Source of the DNA: Oscillospiraceae bacterium
GTDB lineage: Bacteria; Bacillota; Clostridia; Oscillospirales; Oscillospiraceae
DNA length: 64,000 nt
Assembly: GCA_017516065.1 (NCBI GenBank)
Contig: JAFWDQ010000016.1
Location: 1-64,000, forward strand
Direction of reading: 5' to 3'
Shown: positions 14,291-22,489 of the stretch, piece after piece
Layout: every line of letters starts with the position of its first letter
Numbering within the stretch: the stretch's first letter is position 1
Translations under genes and position numbers: made by a program
Notes under the pieces: generated by a model
Seen by the model: the letters and a program-made list of their open reading frames with translations, nothing else
The model's database searches: none
What the model was told of the DNA's origin: nothing

Positions 14291-16126
14291 ATGGATCAGA
14301 AACTGGAACGGATCCTGCCCCGGGTGCAGAAACCGGCCCGCTATACCGGCGGCGAATACCATGCGGTGAAAAAGGACAGAGCGCAGGTGGAACTGCGCTT
14401 TGCCCTCTGTTTTCCCGACACCTATGAGATCGGCATGTCGAATCTGGGCGTGCGGATCCTCTACGGCGTGCTCAATGAGCAGCCCTGGCTCTGGTGCGAG
14501 CGGGTATTTGCCCCCTGGACGGATATGGAACAGGAGATGCGGCAGGCGGGCCTGCCGCTGTTCGCGCTGGAGAGCGGGGACCCGGTCCGGGATTTTGACA
14601 TTTTCGCTTTCTCTCTGGGCTATGAGATGTGCTACACCACCGTGCTCAATCAGCTGGATCTGGCGGGCCTGCCGGTCCGGGCCGCCGACCGGACGGAGGA
14701 CATGCCCCTTGTCGTGGCCGGGGGCGTGTGCACCTACAACGCGGAGCCCCTGGCCCCCTTCATCGACCTGTTTTTCCTGGGAGAGGGAGAGGAGTTGGAC
14801 GTGGAGCTTGCCGAACTGGTGCGGCAGGGGAAGCGGCAGGGCTGGAGCCGGAAGGAGCTGCTGCGGCGGGCCGCGGATATCCCCGGCTGCTACGTGCCGT
14901 CCCTCTACGACGTGACCTACAACGGCGACGGCACCGTCCGAGCCGTCACGCCGCTGGACGGCGCGCCGGCTCTCGTGACCAAGCGCATCATCGAGGATTT
15001 CGACAGCGCCTATTATCCCACGGACACCGTGATCCCCTCCACGGAGATCGTCCACGACAGAGTGTTTTTAGAGGTGTTCCGGGGCTGTATCCGGGGCTGC
15101 CGCTTCTGTCAGGCGGGCTACGCCTGCCGCCCGGTCCGGGCCAAGCGAGCGGAAACTCTGGTCCGGCAGGGGATCGCCGCCGCCGCGGCCTCCGGCTATT
15201 CGGAGATGACCCTGTCCTCTCTGAGCACCAGCGACTACCGCTGCCTGGAGCCTTTGTGCGACGGTCTGTTGGACTGGTGCGAGCCCCGTGGCGTCAGTCT
15301 GTCCCTGCCGTCCCTTCGGGCGGACAACTTCTCCGTGGAGCTCATGGAGCGGCTGCAGCATGTGCGCAAGAGCGGCCTGACCTTCGCGCCGGAGGCAGGG
15401 ACCCAGCGGCTCCGGGACGTCATCAATAAGAACGTCAAAGAGGAGGATGTGCTGGAGTCCTGCCGCATCGCCTTCTCCGGCGGCTGGAACGGCGTAAAGC
15501 TGTACTTCATGCTGGGGCTTCCCACGGAGACGGACGAGGACGTGCTGGCCATCGGCGACCTGGCCCACCGGGTGCTGCTGTGCTGGAAGCGCCACGCCGC
15601 CAATAAGGCCCGGGGCGTCCGGATCACCGTGTCCACCTCCTGCTTCGTTCCCAAGCCCCACACGGCTTTCCAGTGGGAGGGCCAGGTATCCATGGAGGAG
15701 TACCAGCGCCGGGTGAATCTGCTTCGGGATCACATCAGGGACCGGGCCATCGTCTATAACTGGCACGATCCGGAGACCAGCAGGGTGGAGGCCGTGCTGG
15801 CCCGGGGCGACCGGCGGCTGGCTGATGCCGTCGAGCTGGTCTGGCGCCGGGGCGGACGGCTGGACAGCTGGCAGGAGGGCTTCTCCTTTGCCCGCTGGGA
15901 GCAGGCCCTGCGGGACTGCGGGCTGGACATGGCATTCTACGCCGACCGGGAGCGGAGCACCGACGAGGTGCTGCCCTGGTCCCATCTGTCCGTAGGCGTG
16001 CGTACGGAGTTCCTGCTGCGGGAGCGGCAGCTGGCCTATGAGGGTATCTGCACGCCGGACTGCCGGACGAAGTGCTCCGGCTGCGGGGCGAACCTTCTGC
16101 TGGAGGGAGGCGTCTGCGATGCTTAA
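14291..16126 (+). CDS. TIGR03960-family radical SAM protein
   Basis: 611 aa from ATG 14291, chosen because TGGAGG sits 5 nt upstream. The N-terminal third resembles a cobalamin-binding-type Rossmann region (DTYEIGMSNLGVRILY). The radical SAM cluster motif is C-x3-C-x2-C in FRGCIRGCRFCQAG. A Cys-rich tail (CTPDCRTKCSGCG) ends the protein and may hold another cluster or zinc. The family is widespread in Clostridia, always with a DUF2344 partner as here (8-bp overlap), and has no settled function. It belongs near tRNA or ribosome genes in many genomes and here precedes rplS. Confidence 0.9.
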   Translation: MDQKLERILPRVQKPARYTGGEYHAVKKDRAQVELRFALCFPDTYEIGMSNLGVRILYGVLNEQPWLWCERVFAPWTDMEQEMRQAGLPLFALESGDPVRDFDIFAFSLGYEMCYTTVLNQLDLAGLPVRAADRTEDMPLVVAGGVCTYNAEPLAPFIDLFFLGEGEELDVELAELVRQGKRQGWSRKELLRRAADIPGCYVPSLYDVTYNGDGTVRAVTPLDGAPALVTKRIIEDFDSAYYPTDTVIPSTEIVHDRVFLEVFRGCIRGCRFCQAGYACRPVRAKRAETLVRQGIAAAAASGYSEMTLSSLSTSDYRCLEPLCDGLLDWCEPRGVSLSLPSLRADNFSVELMERLQHVRKSGLTFAPEAGTQRLRDVINKNVKEEDVLESCRIAFSGGWNGVKLYFMLGLPTETDEDVLAIGDLAHRVLLCWKRHAANKARGVRITVSTSCFVPKPHTAFQWEGQVSMEEYQRRVNLLRDHIRDRAIVYNWHDPETSRVEAVLARGDRRLADAVELVWRRGGRLDSWQEGFSFARWEQALRDCGLDMAFYADRERSTDEVLPWSHLSVGVRTEFLLRERQLAYEGICTPDCRTKCSGCGANLLLEGGVCDA

Positions 16127-16790
16127 CAGCCATCGACTCCGGTTCGAGAAGGCGGGCCCCGCCCGCTATCTGTCGCATCTGGACCTGATCCGGACCCTGC
16201 CCCGGGCGTTTCGCCGGGCGGAGATCCCCATCAAGTACACGGAGGGCTTCAATCCCCATGCGGCCATGTCGATCCTGCTGCCCCTGTCTGTGGGCTTTTC
16301 CAGCGCCTGTGAGCTGCTGGACTTCACCCTGCTCTCGCCCATGGAGAAGGAGGAGTTGCTGACAAGGCTCAACGCCGCCCTCCCCGAGGGCCTGCGGGCC
16401 CTGGATCTCCTGCCGCCGGCGCCGAAGGCAGGGGCGCTGCTCCATGCCGGTTACACCGCCCGGCTGTACTATGACGACGGGGTCCCGGAGGGCTGTACCG
16501 AAGCCCTGACGGAGCTGTTTCGGCGGGAGAGCATCGTCACGGAGAAGAAGGGGAAGAAGTCCCGGAAAAACCCCTCGGGCCTCACGGAGTTTGATCTGAA
16601 GCCCGCCATCCGGACCGTGACCTTCTCAGAGGAGCCGGGGGAGGTGCGGATGCGCCTGCTGGGGGCCGCGTCTCTCAATCCCACGCTGCTGGTGAAGGCC
16701 GTCGGGGAGCAGCTGCCGGACCTGACGCCGGATTTCGCGTCCTTCCACCGGGAAATGGTCTATGACGGGGATTTAAACCCGTTTTTTTGA
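16119..16790 (+). CDS. DUF2344/TIGR03936 partner protein
   Basis: 223 aa, starting MLNSHRLRFEKAGPARYLSHLDLIRTLPRAFRRA, the conserved N-terminus of the TIGR03936 family. No catalytic motif is recognised. It overlaps the upstream radical SAM gene by 8 bp, so the two are made together and probably act together, possibly as substrate-recruiting subunit. It is followed within 10 bp by the rplS promoter. Confidence 0.88.
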   Translation: MLNSHRLRFEKAGPARYLSHLDLIRTLPRAFRRAEIPIKYTEGFNPHAAMSILLPLSVGFSSACELLDFTLLSPMEKEELLTRLNAALPEGLRALDLLPPAPKAGALLHAGYTARLYYDDGVPEGCTEALTELFRRESIVTEKKGKKSRKNPSGLTEFDLKPAIRTVTFSEEPGEVRMRLLGAASLNPTLLVKAVGEQLPDLTPDFASFHREMVYDGDLNPFF

Positions 16791-16798
16791 AAAAAAGC

Positions 16799-16827
16799 TT
16801 GCAAAACACATCGGAATATGATACACT
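16799..16827 (+). promoter_or_regulatory. Promoter of rplS
   Basis: TTGCAA (16799-16804), 17-nt spacer, TACACT (16822-16827). Confidence 0.65.
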
Positions 16828-16848
16828 ACTTGAGCATGATTTTGGGAT

Positions 16849-16891
16849 GGTCCTCTGCTGCTGCCGCTCCAAAGGATGAGCGGTCCTCTGC
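16849..16891 (+). promoter_or_regulatory. Candidate L19 leader RNA with repeated motif
   Basis: The rplS 5' leader (about 95 nt) holds a direct repeat GGTCCTCTGC (16849-16858 and 16882-16891) that brackets a hairpin CCGCTC/GAGCGG (loop CAAAGGAT). Ribosomal-protein L19 leaders are known in Firmicutes. Whether this matches that RNA family needs a covariance search. Confidence 0.45.
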
Positions 16892-16926
16892 GCGGCATGA
16901 ACGTCCGTCAGTAATAGGAGGAAAAA

Positions 16927-17268
16927 ATGGATCTGATTAAAGTGCTGGCAGAGCAGCAGATGAAGCCTGAGCTTCCTGTCGTCAACGTGGGCGACACCGT
17001 TCGTGTCCACGTGCGCATCAAGGAAGGCGCCCGTGAGCGTATTCAGGTCTTCGAGGGTGTCGTCATCGCCAAGAAGCACGGCGGCATCGAGGAGACGTTC
17101 ACCGTCCGCCGTATCTCCTACGGCGTCGGTGTGGAGAAGGTTTTCCCCATCCACTCTCCCATCATCGAGAAGGTCGAGACCGTCCGTCGGGGCAAGGTCC
17201 GCCGGGCCAAGCTGTATTATCTGCGCGGCCGCGTGGGTAAGAAGGCCAAGGTCAAGGAGAGAATCTGA
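16927..17268 (+). CDS. rplS: 50S ribosomal protein L19
   Basis: 113 aa, normal length, beginning [34 protein letters not shown] and containing the conserved [12 protein letters not shown] and [20 protein letters not shown] stretches. L19 sits at the 30S-50S interface. Strong ribosome binding site TAGGAGG. Codon use is more uniform than in the neighbours, as expected for a highly expressed gene. Monocistronic, with its own promoter and terminator. Confidence 0.98.
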   Translation: MDLIKVLAEQQMKPELPVVNVGDTVRVHVRIKEGARERIQVFEGVVIAKKHGGIEETFTVRRISYGVGVEKVFPIHSPIIEKVETVRRGKVRRAKLYYLRGRVGKKAKVKERI

Positions 17269-17285
17269 ACCATTCTGCGAGAACA

Positions 17286-17321
17286 AAAGAGCGGCTGTGC
17301 ACGTCACAGCCGCTCTTTCTT
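17286..17321 (+). terminator. Terminator of rplS
   Basis: AAAGAGCGGCTGTG (17286-17299) and CACAGCCGCTCTTT (17305-17318) form a 14-bp perfect stem with a CTTT tail. Confidence 0.93.
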
Positions 17322-17341
17322 TCCCATCGGGCAGATTTGCT

Positions 17342-17370
17342 TTGCCTCCCGCTCCGATCTGTGCTACAAT
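17342..17370 (+). promoter_or_regulatory. Promoter of the PNPOx-like gene
   Basis: TTGCCT (17342-17347), 17-nt spacer, TACAAT (17365-17370). Confidence 0.7.
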
Positions 17371-17421
17371 GGGACTGCCGGAAGGAATATCAATTATTCA
17401 CTTAGGAAAGGACGGTCGTTT

Positions 17422-17817
17422 ATGGAAAAAGTGCTGGAATTCCTGAAAGAGAGCGGCTATTTTATGATCGCCACCGTGGAGGGCGACCAGCCCCGGGTGC
17501 GGCCCTTCGGCATCCTGCTGGACTATCAGGGCAAGCTGTATTTCCACACGGGCCGGAAGAAGAGGATCTATCAGCAGCTGATGGCCGATCCCAAGGTGGA
17601 GCTGTGCGCCATGACCCCGGACAAGCGCTGGATGCGGCTGTGGGGCACTGCCGTGGAGGACCCCAGCTATGAGGCGTCGGACAACGTGCTCAACCACTAT
17701 CCCCACCTGCGGAAGATGTACGCCCCCGACGACGGCAACTGCACCACCTTCTATCTGAAGGACGTCACGGTCTCCTTCTCCACCCTCGGCCAGCCGGACG
17801 AGATCATTACACTCTGA
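17422..17817 (+). CDS. Pyridoxamine 5'-phosphate oxidase-family flavoprotein
   Basis: 131 aa single split-barrel domain. GYFMIATVEGDQPRVRPFG at the N-terminus and LYFHTGRKKRIYQQL match the FMN-binding fold of PNPOx-like proteins. This short version is common in Clostridia and binds FMN or F420-like cofactors. The substrate is unknown, and it is unlikely to be a true PdxH, which is longer. Strong ribosome binding site AGGAAAGG, monocistronic. Confidence 0.85.
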   Translation: MEKVLEFLKESGYFMIATVEGDQPRVRPFGILLDYQGKLYFHTGRKKRIYQQLMADPKVELCAMTPDKRWMRLWGTAVEDPSYEASDNVLNHYPHLRKMYAPDDGNCTTFYLKDVTVSFSTLGQPDEIITL

Positions 17818-17830
17818 AAAAAAGCAAAAG

Positions 17831-17869
17831 CAGCCCCGCGCATCTGCATGGATGCGCGGGGCTGTTTTC
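17831..17869. terminator. Bidirectional terminator
   Basis: CAGCCCCGCGCATC (17831-17844) pairs with GATGCGCGGGGCTG (17851-17864), followed by TTTT. The A-rich 5' flank gives a T-run on the minus strand, where the opposing LRR gene ends. A second hairpin, AAGCGGCGGGA/TCCCGCCGCTT, lies nearer that gene at 17904-17929. Confidence 0.9.
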
Positions 17870-17960
17870 TGTTGCGCAGATATACGCTTGCCGACATATA
17901 GGAAAGCGGCGGGATTGCTCCCGCCGCTTATCATTCTCAATATTACTGTGAAACCGGCTG

Positions 17961-19520
17961 TCAGCCGAAGTACCGATACAGGAATGTCACAATCTGTCCG
18001 CGGGAGCAGATGGTGTCGGGCGAAAACGTCGTTGCCGAGGTGCCCGTGGTGATGTTGTTTTTGTAGGCCCACAGAACAGCAGTATAATAATCACTGCCGT
18101 TGGTCACATCTGCAAACGGGTTGTTTCCGCCGCTTACGGACGGCTTGCCCTCATTGCGCCAGAGGTAGGTGACAAAGCTGGAGCGGGTCGCAGGACCGTC
18201 GGGGGCAAAATTCACGTCCGTGATGATCCCCTTCTGATAGGCCCAGACACAGGCGTTGTAGTAATACACGTCGGGGTTCTGCACATTGGTCAGCGCGCTG
18301 GCACCGCTCACCGCCGGGGAGCCCGCCGCCCGATACAGGAAGGTGATGACCTGGGCGTTGGTGCAGGTCATGGTGGGGGCGAACGCGTTGTTGCCGACGC
18401 CGTTGGTGATGTTCTGCCCGACAGCCCAGAAGACTGCGGGGCCATACCAGGCGGCCGTCTGTACGTCGTTGAAGGAGTCGATGTAGTGGACATCCGCCAG
18501 AAGCAGCGCGTCATTGCCCGTTTCCAGCTTAACGGAGGTCCACTGGGACGACGTTCCGCAGTAATAGAGATCGCTGAGGGCGGGGCAGGAGTTGAAGGCG
18601 TCTCTCCCGATTTCCGTAAGACCGGAATTCAAGTATACCGTCCGCAGACTGGTGCATCCATTGAAGCATTCTGCGCCCAGTGTTCCAAGGCCCTTGCCGA
18701 TCATCACCGTCTCCAGCGACGTACAGCCTTCGCAAATAATGGACGAATTGGGATTGGTGGTTACAGAGTCGGGGATCGCAATGGACTTCAGTGAAGTACA
18801 GTTGGCAAAGGCGTGGTCCTTGATCGTGGTCAGCCCCTCGTTGAGCGTGATCGACTGCAGATTGGCGCAGCTATTGAACGCCGAGGGTTCGATCGTCGTC
18901 ACGGAAGAGGGAATGGTAATGCTCGTCAATCCGCTTCCTTGAAAAGAAATTAGGCCGATCGTTTTCACCCCGGAAGGTATGGTGATGGTCTGCAGACTGG
19001 TGCAGTCTTCGAACATTCCGGAGGGAACCGAACTCATGCCGGCTGACAGTTTCACCTGGGAAAGACTGGTGCAATTTTTGAACAGGGAATGGATGACATT
19101 GTTGTCTGTCATTGTGTCCGGCAGACTGATCGATTTCAAAGAGGAGCAATTGGCAAAGGCCTCGCGCCAGATCACCGTAACGCCGTAGGGGATATTGATC
19201 TCCTCCAGGGATGCGCAGTTGTAAAAAGCATGGGTATAGATCTCATTGATCGTGGACGGCAGCGTGATCTTGGTGATATGCTCGCAGTTTCTGAACGCAT
19301 TTTCTCCGATCTTGGTCACCGCTCTCCCGCCGATGGTTTCCGGGATGACAAGTACGCCCTCGGCCTCCTCGTCGCAGTCGGTGATGGTAATCGTTCCGTC
19401 TTGGTTGGTCGCATAGCTCAGCTGATTGAGGTCCACGGCGCCCGCGCTGATGGCCAGGCACACAAACAGGGCGGCAACGACAGTGGTTATAATGAATATT
19501 TTCGGCAGCTTTGATTTCAT
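17961..19520 (-). CDS. Secreted BspA-like leucine-rich-repeat protein with SLH repeats
   Basis: 519 aa. Signal peptide at residues 1-28 (ends ISAGAVD). Residues about 55-335 contain roughly ten LRR_5/BspA-type repeats of about 23 residues with the pattern I-x-x-x-A-F-x-x-C-x-x-L-x-x-I-x-L-P. Residues about 350-519 hold three S-layer-homology repeats (for example FNDVQTAAWYGPAVFWA), which bind secondary cell-wall polymers, so the protein should be displayed on the cell surface. Such proteins often mediate adhesion. The DNA is visibly less G+C-rich than neighbouring genes. The gene is monocistronic, with convergent terminators to the left. Confidence 0.9.
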   Translation of the reverse strand: MKSKLPKIFIITTVVAALFVCLAISAGAVDLNQLSYATNQDGTITITDCDEEAEGVLVIPETIGGRAVTKIGENAFRNCEHITKITLPSTINEIYTHAFYNCASLEEINIPYGVTVIWREAFANCSSLKSISLPDTMTDNNVIHSLFKNCTSLSQVKLSAGMSSVPSGMFEDCTSLQTITIPSGVKTIGLISFQGSGLTSITIPSSVTTIEPSAFNSCANLQSITLNEGLTTIKDHAFANCTSLKSIAIPDSVTTNPNSSIICEGCTSLETVMIGKGLGTLGAECFNGCTSLRTVYLNSGLTEIGRDAFNSCPALSDLYYCGTSSQWTSVKLETGNDALLLADVHYIDSFNDVQTAAWYGPAVFWAVGQNITNGVGNNAFAPTMTCTNAQVITFLYRAAGSPAVSGASALTNVQNPDVYYYNACVWAYQKGIITDVNFAPDGPATRSSFVTYLWRNEGKPSVSGGNNPFADVTNGSDYYTAVLWAYKNNITTGTSATTFSPDTICSRGQIVTFLYRYFG

Positions 19521-19635
19521 ATCCTGTGATCTCCTTCAAATCGTTTGCTTTCGCGCCCGTGCGCCCAAAGGGCGTGGGGGAAGCGAAGCGCAGAGTTTCA
19601 ACGGGAAACCCGGCGATGCGGTTTCTCGTTGAATA

Positions 19636-20370
19636 TCAGTCCTCGTCCCAGTTGTGCCAGACGTTCTGGACGTCGTCGTTTTCCTCCAGGCAGTCGATGA
19701 GCTTCTGCATATTCTTGATGTCCTCTTCCTTTTCCAGCTTGACGTAGTTCTGGGGGACCATCTCCACCTGGGCGGAGTCCAGGGTATAGCCCTTGGCGGT
19801 GAGGGCCTCCGCCACGGCGCCCACGGAGTCCGGATCGGTGTAGACCTCGAACACGACGCCCTCGTTGGAGAAATCCTCGGCGCCGGCGTCCAGGGCGTCC
19901 ATCATGACGGTGTCCTCGTCCAGCTCCTCGTCCTCGTTGTCGATGATGATCACGCCCTTGCGGTCGAAGGACCAGGACACGCAGCCGGTGGCGCCCAGAT
20001 TGCCGCCGAACTTGTCGAAATAGTGCCGGACATCCGGGGCGGTACGGTTGCGGTTATCGGTGAGGGCGTCCACGATCACGGCCACGCCGCAGGGGCCGTA
20101 GCCCTCATAGACGACGCTCTCGAAATTGTCCTGATTGCCGGCGCCCAGGGCCTTTTCAATGGTCCTCTTGATGTTGTCGTTGGGCATATTGACCGCCTTG
20201 GCCTTGGCGATGACGGTGGCCAGACGGGAGTTGTTGGCGGGGTCGCCGCTGCCGCCCTGCTTGACCGCCACGATGATCTCCTTGGCGATCTTGGTAAAGG
20301 CCTGGGAGCGCTTGGCGTCCGCCGCGCCCTTGGTCTTCTGGATATTGTGCCACTTGGAATGTCCGGACAT
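19636..20370 (-). CDS. yebC: YebC/PmpR-family protein
   Basis: 244 aa, beginning MSGHSKWHNIQKTKGAADAKR, the hallmark N-terminus, followed by RTIEKALG, YEGYGPCGVA and DNRNRTAPDVRH. The family was named as a transcriptional regulator, and recent work on homologues points to a role in translation of difficult sequences such as polyproline. Cytoplasmic. The gene precedes cysS transcriptionally downstream by 99 bp and seems to have its own AT-rich upstream region (20371-20440). Confidence 0.96.
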   Translation of the reverse strand: MSGHSKWHNIQKTKGAADAKRSQAFTKIAKEIIVAVKQGGSGDPANNSRLATVIAKAKAVNMPNDNIKRTIEKALGAGNQDNFESVVYEGYGPCGVAVIVDALTDNRNRTAPDVRHYFDKFGGNLGATGCVSWSFDRKGVIIIDNEDEELDEDTVMMDALDAGAEDFSNEGVVFEVYTDPDSVGAVAEALTAKGYTLDSAQVEMVPQNYVKLEKEEDIKNMQKLIDCLEENDDVQNVWHNWDED

Positions 20371-20469
20371 ATCGAATCGACTCCTTTTCGGATGGGTTAT
20401 TTATAGTTTTATAATTGTGTGTATTTTATCACAAAAGTGCCTCTGTTTCAAGCCGCGGGGACGGATTTG

Positions 20470-21867
20470 TCATGCTCTGCGCCACTTGACGCCCTGGGGG
20501 GTATCCTCCAGCACGATGCCCCGGGCCTTCAGTTCGTCCCGGATCCGGTCCGCCTCGGCAAAGTTCTTCGCCTTCCGGGCGGCCTGCCGGGCAGCGATCA
20601 TCTCCTCGATCTCCGCGTCCAGGTCCTTTTCCTGCTGCTTGTTGTACAGCAGCCCCAGCACGTCGGTGAACTCATGGAGCATGGCCAGCCCCTCCTTCGC
20701 CACAGTGCGGCAGGGGTCCGCCACGGCGGCGTTGACGGCCCGGACCAGCTCGAAGAGCACACCGATGGCCTCGCCGGTGTTCAGGTCGTCGTCCATGGCC
20801 TCCCGGAACCGCTGGCGGTAGTCGGGCAGGCTTGCCAGCAGGGCGGCCTCCGCCTCGCTGGGATCCCGCTCCGGGGCGTTCTCCGCCAGGAAGGAGAGAT
20901 TCTCCTCCGCCGTATACAGGCGGCTCAGGGCGGCCTGGGACTGTTCCAGAGACGCCTTGGAGTAGTTCAGAGGGCTGCGGTAGTGAGCGGAGAGCATGAA
21001 GAACCGGATGGCCTCGTAGCCGTAGACGGCGGCGGCGTCCCGAACGGTGAAGAAGTTGCCCTCGGACTTGGACATCTTCTTGTTGTCGATGTTCAGGAAA
21101 CCGTTGTGCATCCAGTAGTTGACGAATTTGCAGCCGTTGGCGGCCTCGCTCTGGGCGATCTCGTTCTCATGGTGGGGGAAGGTCAGGTCCTGACCGCCGC
21201 AGTGGATGTCGATGGTCTGGCCCAGATAGCGCCGGGACATGGCGGAGCACTCGATGTGCCAGCCGGGACGGCCGGGGCCCCAGGGGGAGTCCCAGGCGGG
21301 CTCGCCGGGCTTGGCGGCCTTCCAGAGGGCGAAGTCCAGGGGATCCTCCTTCACGTCGTTGACCTCCACCCGGGCGCCGGACTCCAGATCGTCGATATTC
21401 TTGCCGGAGAGCTTGCCGTAGTCGGCAAATTTCCGGGTGCGGTAATAGACGTCGCCGTTTGCCTCATAGGCGTAGCCCTTGTCCACCAGGGTCTTGACCA
21501 TGTCGATGATGTCGTCCATGGTCTCCGTGGCCTTGGGGTGGATGGTGGCCGGCCGGACGCCCAGCCCCTGGGCGTCGGTAAAGTACTCGGCGATATATTT
21601 CTCCGCCACCTCCTGAGAGGAGATGCCCTCCTCATGGGAGCGGTTGATGATCTTGTCGTCCACGTCGGTGAAATTCTGCACGAAGGTCACCTGATAGCCG
21701 ACATACTCCAGATAGCGGCGCAGCACGTCAAAGAGGATGATGGGCCGCGCGTTGCCCACGTGGATGAAGTTGTACACGGTAGGGCCGCAGCAGTACATCC
21801 TGATCTCGCCCTCCCGGAGGGGGACCAGCTCCTCCTTCTGACGTGTCATGGAGTTGAATACCTTCAT
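20470..21867 (-). CDS. cysS: Cysteinyl-tRNA synthetase
   Basis: 465 aa class I synthetase. [17 protein letters not shown] contains a zinc-ligand Cys and the HIGH-type motif (HVGN). [10 protein letters not shown] and [11 protein letters not shown] supply further zinc and active-site residues, and KKMSKSEGN is the KMSKS loop. The C-terminal DALR-type helical domain is present. It charges tRNA-Cys. It is part of a leftward series 48 bp after pgsA. Confidence 0.97.
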   Translation of the reverse strand: MKVFNSMTRQKEELVPLREGEIRMYCCGPTVYNFIHVGNARPIILFDVLRRYLEYVGYQVTFVQNFTDVDDKIINRSHEEGISSQEVAEKYIAEYFTDAQGLGVRPATIHPKATETMDDIIDMVKTLVDKGYAYEANGDVYYRTRKFADYGKLSGKNIDDLESGARVEVNDVKEDPLDFALWKAAKPGEPAWDSPWGPGRPGWHIECSAMSRRYLGQTIDIHCGGQDLTFPHHENEIAQSEAANGCKFVNYWMHNGFLNIDNKKMSKSEGNFFTVRDAAAVYGYEAIRFFMLSAHYRSPLNYSKASLEQSQAALSRLYTAEENLSFLAENAPERDPSEAEAALLASLPDYRQRFREAMDDDLNTGEAIGVLFELVRAVNAAVADPCRTVAKEGLAMLHEFTDVLGLLYNKQQEKDLDAEIEEMIAARQAARKAKNFAEADRIRDELKARGIVLEDTPQGVKWRRA

Positions 21868-21915
21868 GGGAAACCGCTTCCTTTCTGATGATTTGGAACA
21901 GATACGGGCCTGCCG

Positions 21916-22449
21916 TCACATGGAAAAATGGAGCAGGTCCCGGTTTTTATAGAAGTAGACGACGCCGGACCAGACGGTGGTCAGCAGGACAATGGCCACG
22001 AGGATCGTGTTCAGCACCGGATGCAGCCAGGTGATACCCGTAAGCATCACAATGATGCAGAGGATGGTCGCGGCGGTCTTGACCTTGCCGGAGAGACCGG
22101 CGGCGATGACCCGGCCTTTGTCCACCGCCACCAGCCGCAGAGCGGTGACGGCGAATTCCCGGGCAATGACGATCAGCAGCACCCAGGCGGGCATTTGCCG
22201 CTGTTCTACGAACCACAGCAGGGCGGCCGTGGTCAGCAGCTTGTCGGCCAGGGGATCCATGAATTTGCCGAAGTCCGTGATCTGGTTCCGCTTCCGGGCC
22301 AGATAGCCGTCTGCAAAGTCGGTGCCGGCGGCGATGAGGAAAACCAGCAGGGCGATCAGAGTATGACCCGGAAAGGAGAGATAGAGCAGTACGAGGAAAA
22401 CGGGGATCATGATGATACGCGCCAGAGTCAGTCGATTCGGTACGTTCAT
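21916..22449 (-). CDS. pgsA: CDP-diacylglycerol-glycerol-3-phosphate 3-phosphatidyltransferase
   Basis: 177 aa from ATG 22449, chosen over the in-frame ATG at 22476 because AAAGGAGG lies 6 nt upstream and MNVPNRLTLARI is the conserved start. Integral membrane protein with about five helices. The CDP-alcohol phosphotransferase motif D-x2-D-G-x2-A-R-x8-G-x3-D-x3-D is seen in DFADGYLARKRNQITDFGKF and MDPLADK. It makes phosphatidylglycerol-phosphate, the first step of PG synthesis. Located 3' of rimO, a common pairing. Confidence 0.95.
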   Translation of the reverse strand: MNVPNRLTLARIIMIPVFLVLLYLSFPGHTLIALLVFLIAAGTDFADGYLARKRNQITDFGKFMDPLADKLLTTAALLWFVEQRQMPAWVLLIVIAREFAVTALRLVAVDKGRVIAAGLSGKVKTAATILCIIVMLTGITWLHPVLNTILVAIVLLTTVWSGVVYFYKNRDLLHFSM

Positions 22450-22489
22450 ATGGCCTCCTTTCCGGAATAATTCCAAAAGAGAATCGGGG

